DNA from: Rhea pennata
Taxonomy: Eukaryota; Chordata; Aves; Rheiformes; Rheidae
Direction: 5' to 3'
Length of the DNA: 64,000 nt
NCBI RefSeq assembly: GCF_028389875.1
Contig: NC_084687.1
Span: 5,430,157 to 5,494,156, forward strand
Numbering within the stretch: the stretch's first letter is position 1; each line of letters starts with the position of its first letter. A program made the position numbers and the translations under genes. Under the pieces are notes generated by a model. That model worked only from the letters and a program-made list of their open reading frames with translations, made no database searches and had not been told where the DNA came from. Shown one piece after another: positions 51,002 through 61,309 of this stretch.

Positions 51002-52366
51002 GGCCTTAGTCATCTCTTGAAAGTTTTTATGCAGTTCATTTGATTAAGAAATTACAACTTACCTGAGTTGAGCAAGATACAAGCACTTCATCCTACTGTT
51101 TTTGTAGCACATGGACTGTCACTACAACCCAGTGGCACGTTACAGGATGATCAAAGCCATTTGACCTGTTTAAATGTCTGACAGTGCAGGCCTAAAGTCT
51201 ACATTTAAATTCACATTTTTCTCTAGTGAAATTAAAATAACTACATAATAGTAAATTTGATTTTCCATGGAAATTTTTCTCCCATTAGCACCACTCTCCC
51301 ATAATATACTTTTACCTTACTAAGCTTAAAGCTAACTCCCTAAGAAGACCATTTCAGTTTGAAGCGATGATGAATTTGCCCTGATCAGAAAGGAAAGTCG
51401 CTCTCCACTGCTGCAGCTCAGCTACGCCAGCACAAATTCAGAGGAAGTGGACATTCCCCAAAACGAAGCGGTCTGGTATTTCAGAGGAATCCACTTACCT
51501 CCTCACATGATCAGTAGAGACTCTGGTTGCTAATGAAAGCAGGAACGGATGGCAAGAGGGTGCCCTCTTCCTAAGAGCCCTTACCCCAGGATAAAACCTT
51601 AGCGATCAGTCTGTGAGATCACAGATTTCCACAGCAACCACGTGAGGTCAAGTCAGATTATGACTTCGCTACTGGCTTATCAAAAAAACTTCACTTAGGA
51701 GAAAATCCTTCTACTGGAAGCAGAAGCTGAGAAGTCCTTGGTGTTTAAAAATTTGAAGTAACTTCTTTCATACAACGTAAAAAACCCATACTGTGGAACT
51801 GTGGATAGAGGACAGGTAAGGGACACTGTACAGCAGTTAAGGGAATTCAGAGGAATATGAAAAAATAAGAGACTGGAAGGGTTTTTTAAGGTGGCAAGGT
51901 TACAGGAAATACAGATGCAGAGTAGAAACAGGATGATTATAAATAACAAGTTTGGATGACTATAAATAACAAATTCCTTCAGGCTGATTACACTAAAAAA
52001 GAAAAAAGTCTTCTGAAATAAAGATCAAGAGACCCAAGGCTTGAAGCCTTTAAGAAATAAGGCCAATCCCTGGAGAATACACTAAAGAGGGATGTTTGTA
52101 CTGCAATACTCTCAGATACCATTACTGATTGAAGGTTTGGGAAGAAAATCACAGCATATCCAATTTTAAACACTAAAAGATAGGGCAGCAGAAAGTAAAA
52201 GCCATTTTCAAGTGCTGATATTCCCTCAGCTATTGTACTAACCAAGCTCACTGAAGCTAGCTAACATTAGAGCAGTTTTTGGTGAGTAAAACATAAAAAA
52301 TACCTTCTGCAGAAGGCATTAGAGAGCCTTTTATCCCCAAACAGCCAGAGGTATGTTATTAAAGAT

Positions 52367-52393
52367 AAAAAAAAAAAAAAAAAAAAAAAAAAA
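52367..52393. repeat. poly-A run (27 nt)
   Basis: A homopolymer with no recognisable element body beside it. Confidence 0.95.
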
Positions 52394-54479
52394 GCACTTA
52401 CTAAGCAGCTGGCATTAAAATCCACGTGCACGTAAGAGGCCTTTTGGTTAAGTAGTATTTTTTCTCAAAGCAATGAGCAGATACTCAATAACCTTCACCC
52501 TCCTTCGTATTAAGTCATCCTGTTTGATCAGCATTGAACATTTCAGTAAAGGTATCAAGCAAAAACACAGCTCCCTCCGAATGTTCCTTGTTTCAAAAGC
52601 AGCATGAGAAATAAGCAAACAGGACACAGGTATCTTGGTAGCAAACTTGCTATCTAATTGAGAATAAAAGTGTTAATCATGAAATCCTAAAATCACATTT
52701 TCCTCAGGAAATTCCAATTAAATGCAAAGAGGACTAAGACTGTATACTCACTTCACCTATGAAGATATTCCTTAAACAAAATAGCTGTCCCAGCAAAGAC
52801 ACATATAACTGTCTGAAACCAGGTTTGCTAGGAGCCCTAACTATTGAACAGCAACACAACTTTAAAGAGACATAAGATGAATATTCAAGTTCCATTTTTT
52901 ATGCTTTTAAAGTGTTACATTAACCTGCTTTAAGCACTTCCCACAGAACGGTTAAATCCCAGACCAATTACATACACATTTTAAATCAGCAGCCATACAG
53001 CAAACACACAGTTTGTATTTATTAAAACCTATGAAGTGAGGTTTAGGCATATCTTGCAGTCATCCGCTGAATAGCTTCAATACAGCGTATTTCAGAGAGC
53101 ACACTGCCACAGACAAATGCTTTCAGATATAAGACCTTTTTGCCCAACCGTTTTCTCTTAATTAAAATCCTCTCCATGAAGCTAGTGCAAGGCAGTAAAT
53201 AGAAAACTCCATTTCTATTTTAATCTGGTATGATTTTTTAAATTAAGGATAACCTTTGTGAAAACAGAAGCTCAAAGCATCATTTGTATGTGCCATTATA
53301 AAGCAATGAAATTCTGTGGAAAATCTAGTCAAGACAGATGCAGCCACACAGTGAAAAAGAGACGAAGCCTAAAGGAACTCAGGTGTAAAAAACCCACCAT
53401 CTTCTCAACAGGTTAAAGTAGTCAGGGTTAATGACCACTAAGAAGTTTCATCTAGCCTGTAAATCAGACTTTGTTTTAAACTGCTTTAGATCTGGAGGGA
53501 GCAGTAAAAGCAAAGTGCTGCAAAGCTACAGGTGGCACAGTCCCACCAGGGTAAAGTCAAGAAAGAGTTACCTAAGGGGCATTTGTTATCTGTAATTCGA
53601 AAAACTAGTCCAGCTCACACACGTGCCCCTCTCACCCCACGCTCACCGCGCAGGACTGCCCGGTCGTGCTCCCGTTACCGGCGGTTCAGCCCCGGCATTC
53701 CGAGTCCTGCGTGTCCACGCTCAGGGTTTGGAGGAGACTGGATGCTCTCCAGCGGCACCAGAAGCAGCTGAACTCCAGCAGCTTGGGAAGTTCGCTCCAA
53801 TGTTGTTTCCCTCTGTCCTTGAGAGTAGCAGCTACAGTAAAAAAGAAAAAAAACATAATGAAATAGTTTCTTCTTCCGAAGTTCATTTACTCATGCCCCA
53901 ACAGCAGTACCTAGTCGTTCCTACCGCTTGTCCCAGTAACGGGACAGTTCTCTCCATGCCATAAAACACACTTTAACTGCCTCACCGCCTGGCGAAGGAC
54001 CACCGGGGCAAGAGCACCACCTGAATCCACCTCCGGTTTGTAACGGATTCAATCCCCAGTTACTGTCTGTCCTCAAGTTTCGACTTCTGAGGAAGGAAGC
54101 TATAGCAGTGCTAGCACTGATACAGTCCCCGAAACTTTCAGAAGGTGCCAGTTTGCAAGCATCCCTCCTTCACCAGCAGCCCTGAGGTGCCCCATCACAC
54201 CCACGACCTGGAGCGGCCCAGCTCCAGGCACAGGAGCAGGGAAAAAAAAGGGCTCGGCCTGGTGGAGCTCCCCCGTTTAACCCTTGGTGCAAACGCAGGG
54301 GGTAACTTCCTCTCTTTTCACCTCCCCCCTCCTCAATGCGGTTTTTGCTCCGGCTGCACCCACTTACTTGCTTTCCCGCAGCTGCTAACAGCCACGTTCT
54401 TGGGACGCTCTAGTTTTAGGAGTGCTCAAGCCCCGGCTGAGCATCTGCGGAGATGGGGCTGGGGGCTGTCACCGCCCGA

Positions 54480-55960
54480 GAGAAGCCCCCCGCAGCCACA
54501 CACAGGAGAAAAATAGAGCCAGGAAAAGGGGAGGCTCTTCCCCCACCGCAGCTCAGCAGCGCCCCATTCCCCGGGGCGTTAGGGCACATCCTCCCCCCAA
54601 CACTCCCCGGCCGCGGGGCTCTCTCGGGGGCTCTTGCTGCACCCCCGCAGGGTAAAAGGAACCCCCGCACTGGGGGCGCCGTGACCCCGACGTGATTCGA
54701 ACACGCAGCCTTCTGATCTGGAGTCAGACGCGCTACCGTTGCGCCACGAGGTCTCCGCAACCGCAACCCCAGCCAGCCGCCAAGAGCCTGCGCGCCGCCC
54801 CACGCATGCGCGTCACCGCCCCCGCGCGCGCCCGGCGGCGTCCCGGCCCCCGCGCCCCACGGCCCCCGCGCCCCACAGGCCCCCCTATGCCTCGGCCCGC
54901 CTCGGCCCCCCTCAGCCCTGGCACGGCACGGCACGGGGCAGGGGCACGGCCCCAGCCCCCCTCGTCCCGGCATCAGCGACGGCGGCAGCGGCCGAACACG
55001 CCCCGCCCCCTCACGGCCCCAACGGCTTTCAAGCCGCCCGCCCGCCTCAACTGCCCACGCCCCCCTCGGGCCGTACCACCTCCCGGGAGGGGGGGGGGGG
55101 ACGCGCGCCGCTTCTCCCGCGGGGACCACCTGCCACCTCCCCCCCCGCGCCCTGCTCTCTGGTCTGCCCCAGCCTCCTCACCCCGGATTTAAAGGGGCCC
55201 GGCCCCACGCCGAGCGCCCCGTTGCATGCACTGAGCTGGGCCGCCCCGCCGTTCTCAGCTCAGGCGGAGCCGCTGGAGGCAGAACGAAGCAGGGCGCGTT
55301 TCGCTGTTGCACTGCAACGCGTCGGGGCGTTCCGGCGGCTCCGGCCGGCCCTCGGTTCAGTCCGCGCCTGTCAGCATGCCGCGGCCGTCGCGGCTCGGCA
55401 GCCCGCGCTGGGGAGCGGCGGAGAGCCCGGGGCAGCGCGCTGCAGAGCGGGGGCTGCCGGCGCGGACCCGCTCCGCGCGCGCGGGGCCTGGCCGCGGCGG
55501 GGGGCCGGGGCTCACCCGGGCAAACGCGCCTGCGAGGCCGTCGGCCGCGGCCGCGGCGGGAATGAGGCGCGGCGGGGCGGGCTGGTTTCATGTTTTATTT
55601 CATGTTCTCGCCCGCGCCGGTCTGATCTCGGGCCCCGGCCGGGTTGTAACGCGGGAGCCCTTCTCGGCGCCCCCCGCCCGGAGCGGTATAAACGGTATAA
55701 AAATACGTTCAGGAGCCGCCGGCGGCTGGTTGGGCCCGCCGGGAAAACGCTCCGGCCGCGCTCCGTGGCGCGTCCGCCGCCGCCTGCGGGAACCGGGCGC
55801 TTTCCGCGGAGCGAGAGGATGCAAGCGGGATCGCTGCGGGCGGGGGCGCCCGGGGCCGCGCTCCCCTCGTCCCGCGGGGCGCCGGGAGCACGGGGACGCA
55901 GGCTCGCCGCATCGCCCCGGGCAGCCGCTCCTGCAGTGGAAAAGCAAAAGCCACGTGGAC
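54480..55960. promoter_or_regulatory. CpG island around the tRNA-Trp gene, candidate LEMD1 promoter
   Basis: Dense CpG over about 1.5 kb. It includes an NRF1-like palindrome with adjoining CRE-like GCGTCA (CACGCATGCGCGTCA, about 54801-54815) and two TATA-like words on the plus strand (55687-55692 and 55697-55703). LEMD1, transcribed leftward, has its first recognised exon 5 kb away, so this is a plausible promoter. The plus-strand TATA words could instead start a divergent transcript. Long open frames here are compositional. Confidence 0.5.
54682..54753 (-). tRNA. tRNA-Trp (anticodon CCA)
   Basis: A 72-nt nuclear tRNA. On the minus strand it starts GACCTCGTGGCGCAACGG and ends CACGTCGGGGTCA. 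The acceptor stem pairs GACCTCG with CGGGGTC, with one T-G wobble. The anticodon loop is CTCCAGA with CCA at 54719-54721, and the T-loop has GTTCGAATC (B box). There is no intron. A TTTT terminator lies about 25 nt downstream (plus-strand AAAA at 54654-54657). It looks fully functional and is essentially the vertebrate consensus. Confidence 0.97.
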
Positions 55961-56716
55961 GAGTCGAAGGCAGCGGAGAGGAGCAAATTTTGAACGATAA
56001 GCAAAACCCTCGCTTATAGAAATGCCAGTGGTTGTGCAAACGTGTGTGGGGAGGGGGGAGAGTTTTCACTTCGAGAGCTGTCAGCTTTCCAGCCTTCCCA
56101 GCCTCGGGAGCATACGCTGCCTTATTAAAACGCTTCCCCTGGAAAGAGGAAAAAAAATAATCGTTAGGTGTTTTGCCCGGTGCGGATCTGGCTGGCAGCA
56201 CCGGCGCGCGGGCCGGCAGCGCGGGGCTCTGCCCCGGGGCAGCTCTGCAGCAGGGGGGCCGCAGCCCGGAGCCGGGGGGGAGCGGACGTGCAGGCGAAGG
56301 GGCCTTCGGCCGTAAATCCAGGGGTGCAGTCATCGTGACGGCGGGATCGGAAAGCACCGGCAGCCGTTCGTGAACACAACAGAGGCCAGCACGGGAGCGT
56401 GGTGGGAAGCGTATCGTCGCTCTGCGAGCTGCGTCTACGCAGGGAGGTGGAAAGCGCTCTTTAAAAATAACTGGAGCCTGAATGCTTTAACATTCATGCT
56501 GCACTTGGTTAATTTATTGTGTTTTCAGATGTGGATGTGGCGGGTGTGGGCGCGTGTCTGGCTGTCTCGATTCTACGTGCTGCATTCATTAAACGCCTGA
56601 CTCAGGAACTCTCACTGGAGACGGGGATAGTCCAGGCGGAGGGAGAACCCAGCGGGCTCGGAGCTGCCGGCCGCGTCCGGGGCACGGGTGTCGGCGATGC
56701 ACACCGCGCGCGCTGC

Positions 56717-57195
56717 TTGTGTACGGTGCACGGGGTGCGCGCTCGGGTTGTGCGCGGTGTGTGTGCTGGTTGTGCGTGGTGCAGGTGTGTGTGCACAGTG
56801 TGCGCCCTGGTTGTGCGCGGGGCAGTGGGCGTGTGCACTGGTCGAGCACTAGTTGTGCACAGTGCGGGGGGGGGTGTAGTGGTTGTGCACAGTGTGTGCC
56901 CTGTTGTGCGGGAGGGGTGTGCACTGGTCATGCACCGGTTGTGCACAGTGCAGGGGGTGTGTGTACTGGTCACGCACTGGTTGTGCATGGTGCAGGGGCT
57001 GTGCATACTGGTTATGTACAGTGTGTGTCCTGGTTGTGCAGGGGGGGTGTGCACTGACTGTGCAGGGCGTATGTGTACTGGTTGTGCACAGTGTGTGCCC
57101 TGGTCGTGCAGGGGGTGCGTGCACTGCTTGTGCACAGCGCAGGGGGTGTGTGCAGCGGTTGTGCACTGGTTGTGCACAGCGCGGGTGGTCGTGCG
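56717..57195. repeat. Degenerate minisatellite, about 42-bp unit, GTGCAC-rich
   Basis: GGTTGTGCACAGTG and GGTCATGCAC-type words recur with spacing near 41-42 bp (for example starts at 56926, 56968 and 57010, and 56937 and 56979). Many units contain GCACTG...CAGTGC, which is self-complementary. All frames are open on both strands, so the Cys/Val-rich and His/Thr-rich frames are not taken as genes. Confidence 0.85.
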
Positions 57196-57735
57196 CACAG
57201 CACGAGCACGGCGCCGGTCCAGGCCCCTCGGCAGCTCGCCCCAGCCCACCGCGGGACAAGCAGTGCCGAGGAGGCCCCCGAAGAGCCCGTCCCGTCCCGC
57301 ACGAGCCTCGTTTCGAGGGGTGGTTCATCGCCGCCGTTCCAGCGCCGGCTGCAGCTCTGCGGCCGCCAAACCACGGCGGGTCCGTGACCGCAGAGGTTTA
57401 GCAGGCCAGGCTAGACGGCCACGAGCTGGGCCAGCCTTCCCGCAGCCCCGCGGGGGCCGTGTAGCTTCTGTAAAGTCCGCTCGAGTGACGCTGCCCGCGA
57501 TTTCCCCCACCTCCCTGCCTCGCGGGGTCCCTCGGAGCACGCACCTGCAGCCGGGACGGCCACGGCCTCCACGCCGCATCGAGCGGGGGCCCAGCCTGTG
57601 GGTCCCGACTCACCGGCGGAGCCCCCACCCCGGGGGCTCGGGAGCATCCCCAGCCTCCGGGCGGCCCCGGGTTCCTGCGCCCACGGGACCGGCCGCGCGG
57701 AGCCACGCGCACCTGCCGGAGAGAGACTTCGGCGT

Positions 57736-57797
57736 GAATAAATAAATACAATAAAATAAACAACGACAACAACAACAAAAAAAAACAAATAAATAAG
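57736..57797. repeat. A-rich (AATAA/ACAAC) low-complexity tract
   Basis: AT-rich simple sequence inserted in otherwise GC-rich DNA, just left of the microprotein candidate. Confidence 0.85.
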
Positions 57798-57908
57798 GGA
57801 ATAATGCAGCTTGCTGCTGCGCTCAGCCCCTTCTGCAACTCACCGCCAGGCGCCAGCCCCGCGGGCGCTGCCGCGGCAGGAGCGCCCGGCCCGCGGCGCC
57901 GGCCCCGC

Positions 57909-58010
57909 TCACACCGCCGTCTCCCGCTCCGCGCCGCGCTCGTCCTTCTCCTTCCTCATCGTGCAGAAGCCGTGGAGGCCGCAGAAGCAGGCGAAGGTGA
58001 AGCGGGGCAT
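57909..58010 (-). CDS. Candidate 33-residue microprotein with C-terminal PDZ-ligand motif
   Basis: A short ORF from the ATG at 58008-58010 (context GCGCCATGC, with G at -3) to a TGA at 57909-57911. The product reads MPRFTFACFCGLHGFCTMRK then EKDERGAERETAV. Residues 1-18 are aromatic and cysteine-rich (C8, C10, C16), residues 19-30 are strongly charged, and the end ETAV fits a class I PDZ ligand (S/T-X-hydrophobic). This ordered amphipathic layout differs from the Arg/Pro/Ala shadows around it. It lies between LEMD1 and miR-135b on the same strand, where human has the BLACAT1 'overlapping LEMD1' locus; I cannot verify homology. The upstream frame stays open, so a longer N-terminus or a chance ORF is possible. 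Confidence 0.5.
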   Translation of the reverse strand: MPRFTFACFCGLHGFCTMRKEKDERGAERETAV

Positions 58011-58813
58011 GGCGCGGGGCCGCCGGCGCGGGCAGCGGCGCCCCGGAGCGGAGCCCGCGCCGCGGCCCGGCAGCTGCGGGAGGCAAGCGTGCGAATTAAC
58101 GCCTGTTTGGGGCTTTTTTTCCTCCCCCCCCCGAAAGAAACAAGAGGTATTCACAGAAATAGCGCCTGAAGCGAAACTTTTGTTTTCCTCCCTGCTTTAA
58201 TTTCCACGGTTGGCTCTCCTCTCGCCCCGGGGAAGGGGCCGTGCTGAAAGCGCGTGACAGCAGCGAGCGGAAACGCCGGAGCGTTGCCGGCTGCGCGCCG
58301 GGACTGCGGCCCCGTCCCGTCCGGGGCGTTCGCTTTCGCCGCGTGCGCGGGCCTGGGCCGCGTTTGCCGCTGTGCCGGCGAGAGTCGGGAGCCGCTGCAG
58401 TCGCACGCTCGCCTTCCCAGCGCTGCCCCCGACGCGTCTCTCGGAGCCAGCCTGTTCCCCAGCCCGGCCGTTGCCGGCCTCCCCGGGCTTCGCTCCGCCA
58501 ACGCCGCCGCCGAGAGGGGAAACCTTCCCGCGGCGGCTCGCCCGGGAAGCCAGGAGTGCCCTCGGGGCGGCTGCGGGGCGTCACGGGCTCGGGGCTTTCA
58601 CTGCATTTCAGTGCTTTTTTCTTATTATTATTTTCTTCCATCTTTTATTTTTTCCAAGAAATACAATTGAATCAACTTTCAGCTACCTCATTGGAGGGAA
58701 AAACCTTGCCGTTACATTTTGTGCTTTAAACTCTGAATTTCAAGGCTGTCTTCTGCCGCCAGCATGTTGATTTTTGCTGGGAAATGGGATCATTTGCAAT
58801 GGAAATTGGTCCC

Positions 58814-58834
58814 TTTTTTTTTTTTTTTTTTTTT
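58814..58834. repeat. poly-T run (21 nt)
   Basis: A homopolymer in an AT-richer patch (58.62-58.9 kb). Confidence 0.95.
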
Positions 58835-59284
58835 GCAGGGAGCGAGATTAAATCATTTGTAAAGAAATGTAGAAACGTTCCCAGAAATTTCGTTTAGTTT
58901 GCCTTTCGTGGTAGTAACGCTCTCTACCTCCGCAGCCACAACCTGTCCGAAACGACCGGTGATTCAGGGATCGCCTACGCAAAGCGGGTTTCCCCCAAAG
59001 CGCGGCGCAGCGGCGGGAGGTTCGGCGCCGCTGCGGCCGGGGGCGCAGCCCAGCACGTGCAGCTGCCCGCCGGCGGGACCCTCGCGCCCGCGGGACCCTC
59101 GGGCCCGGGTTCCCGCGCCCCCTCGCTGCTTCCACCCTGCCGAAGGCGAAAAACCACCTTCAAAGCCGTGTCCAGAGTCAGCAGCAAAACCCCAAGGGCA
59201 GAAAGGCGCAAGTGGGATAACGCCAACCGGGACAGGGGCCCCACGCCGTCACGGAGGGATCGCGGACGGGCGAAGCTGCTGCTC

Positions 59285-59465
59285 GGCGAATCGCTAATTA
59301 AAACATCGTTCTGTAAAGTATGCTGATCCCATCGATTCTTCCCCCCACACAGTTAATTTGCTGCTAGGAAGGCAAAGCCGCTAGGGCCCTCATTATAAAA
59401 ATTTCACTGGCTGCAGTTAATGGTTGTAATTAATAGGTGCAATAAATTTCCAGCGGGCAGCCGGG
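59285..59465. promoter_or_regulatory. AT-rich island with homeodomain-type sites, possible enhancer
   Basis: About 180 bp with repeated TAATTA/TTAAT words (GCTAATTAAAAC, AGTTAATTTGC, GTAATTAATAGG) and a CAATAAATTT, set in GC-rich sequence. The contrast in composition suggests constraint. The role is inference. Confidence 0.35.
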
Positions 59466-60599
59466 GTGTTCGTTAGCCGTGGGCTGACTCAGCACCGGTG
59501 GCCCAGCCAGTCACTAAATAACCCATTTTCGAGCAGGCGGGAGGAGGAAGGTGCTCGGTGGCAGCACCAGCGCGTCCGTAATCCTCCCCCGAGATAATTC
59601 CCGGCAAGTCACCGACGGGCCGGTGGCTCTTCGCCCTCCTTGCCCGTTGTCCAAGCAAACCCCGCCAAGCCCTCCACCAGCTGCCCGGCGGCAGGTTCTC
59701 GCGAAAGCTCAGCTTCAGGGTGCCCTGAATTTCGGGCGGGTTCAGCGCTCCGGGAACGGGACTCTCTAAAAGCCTCTCTGCGTCCTGCGCGAGGTCAGAA
59801 GGGCTTTCTCCCAGCTCTGCTTTACTTACCTCGTTACGCTGCAAAGGTGGGGACGCCTCCGAGCCGGTATATCGGCACTTGTTTCTCCATCTGTGCTTCA
59901 GGCAAAAAAAGCCGCGTTCTGGGACCCCCTTTCCGGCCGTGTTTTGGAGCATTAGGGCATGACAGCGATGCAGATGCTGGGTAAACACCTATCGATAATG
60001 TCACGCAGTCAGGCACGGATCGAGCCCCAGGGAAGCCGTCGCGGCAGCGCTCGGGTTCAGGTGACCCGAAAAGGCAGCCGAAGCCCGGGAAACCCAGGCA
60101 ACGCGGTGGCGGCTCCACCTGCGCCCGGCGGCTCCGTCCTCGCATCCCCACCGCCATCGTCTTCCTCATCCCGCGGGTCGGGCCGAGGGATCCCGCTGCT
60201 GGCGGGGAGGGAGGCTCCGAGGGGGGACCGCTGGGATTTTAATCGCTCCCTGATGCTGGCAGCGCGACGGGCCGTTTTCCAGGGGGCCTTTGGCCGAGCG
60301 GCCTTGGCACAGCAGAGTTTTCATCGAAACGTCCCCTGAGGACCACGGCGACCGCAAATCGGGACCGGATCCCGCTCGAGCCTCTGCGTGCTGCCAGCGA
60401 ACGCGGGATCCGGACAGGCAGGGGCGAGGGACCGACGTGCAACTCGGGGCCCTCGGTGCCAATCCGGGTCAGGACGACCAGGAGCGGGCAGGGGGACGCG
60501 CGGGCACCGGCGTTTTCCCGCGCCTTGGGCAGCCCCGGCGCCGGGGCCGAGCCGAGCGTGTCCGGCGCGGCCGCGCGGCTTGAATGGCGCCGGGCGCCT

Positions 60600-60910
60600 T
60601 TGTGATTGGGGAATTTTCTGAATGAGCAAATCCTCATTAAAAAATAATTAAAACAGCCTGGTGAGATTGGCTTAATTCCTTTCATTTTGACTGATGGAGT
60701 TCAGTTTTGATGATTTATGTGCCAGCTCTCACGCTTTCATTGTGGAAACTCATGGGATTTCATGATTTTCTTCTTTCCACACCTCCTTGAGTCATGGGAT
60801 TACAGCTGAATCTCAGCTTTCATTTTTTTCAATGACTATTATTTTTAGAGATGCATTCCAGGCCGGTGAAATAAACTTGAAAGCTTGACACCTAATGACT
60901 CAAAGCTCAG
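60600..60910. promoter_or_regulatory. AT-rich island, likely conserved non-coding element
   Basis: About 300 bp of AT-rich but non-repetitive DNA inside a GC-rich domain, 0.4 kb downstream of the miR-135b hairpin in its transcription direction. It has homeodomain-like (AAATAATTAAAA), AP-1-like (TGAGTCAT, 60788-60795) and TGACTGATGG words. No open frame of note. Confidence 0.4.
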
Positions 60911-61221
60911 GAAGTGAGAGGGGGGGAAAAAAAGAAAGAAAAGAAAAGAAAAAGAAGAATAGCAAAATCACTTGCTTCCTGTTTGCTCCGGCTTGCTCTG
61001 AATCGGAGTTTGCAACAACTCGCTCAGAGCGTTTCGGCGCCCCGCGTCCCTGCTTGGGGATATTGGTGCAAAGAAGTGCAAATCTGGGGCCACACCTGCC
61101 CCCCCGAAGCCCCCCGGCGCTCTGTCCGGTGCCCAGCCAGGCCGCGGCGCCCCGTGCACCCGTCCCCGCGGCGACGCGGCTGAGCGAGGGGCTGCGGAGG
61201 CGCCTGGATGCTGGAGTCCCT

Positions 61222-61307
61222 CCTCCGGGCAGCCCATGGCTTTTCGCCCTACATGAGTTTGGAAAAGCAATCACATAGGAATAAAAAGCCATAGGCCGCA
61301 GCGGAGG
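61222..61307 (-). ncRNA. MIR135B: miR-135b precursor (miR-135 family)
   Basis: A clear hairpin on the minus strand. The 5p arm (61271-61293) contains the family seed ATGGCTTTTTATTCCTATGT. The 3p arm (61233-61254) reads ATGTAGGGCGAAAAGCCATG and two more bases. The arms pair through GGCC(T/C)ATGGCTTTT, and the outer CCTCCG/CGGAGG closes the stem. Loop and 3p arm resemble human mir-135b as I know it, including the ATTGC loop flank and AAACTCATGTAGGGC. The 5p arm, however, has T where mammalian 135b has C, so its mature 5p equals miR-135a. The human locus is also upstream of and co-oriented with LEMD1. Known targets of the family include APC in mammals. Confidence 0.96.
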
Positions 61308-61309
61308 GC

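Larger units (their letters stand above)
49372..54480. other. LEMD1 upstream region or 5' intron
   Basis: AT-richer sequence between the first recognised LEMD1 exon and the 54.5-kb CpG island. It has an (ATAA)n tract (50976-51001) and an A27 run (52367-52393). I see no supported coding exon. Confidence 0.6.
57200..58620. promoter_or_regulatory. CpG-rich region around the microprotein candidate
   Basis: GC-rich DNA with many CpGs on both sides of the 33-codon ORF. It may contain the promoter and 5' UTR of a leftward transcript carrying it. No start site can be fixed. Confidence 0.35.

Noticed and set aside
54739-56019. 426-codon plus-strand ORF in the CpG island
   Set aside because: Overlaps the tRNA gene and is Arg/Pro/Ala noise with open frames on the other strand.
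56519-57745. 408-codon plus-strand ORF rich in Cys and Val
   Set aside because: It is created by the GTGCAC minisatellite; the opposite strand is also open (His/Thr-rich). No start or splice context supports it.
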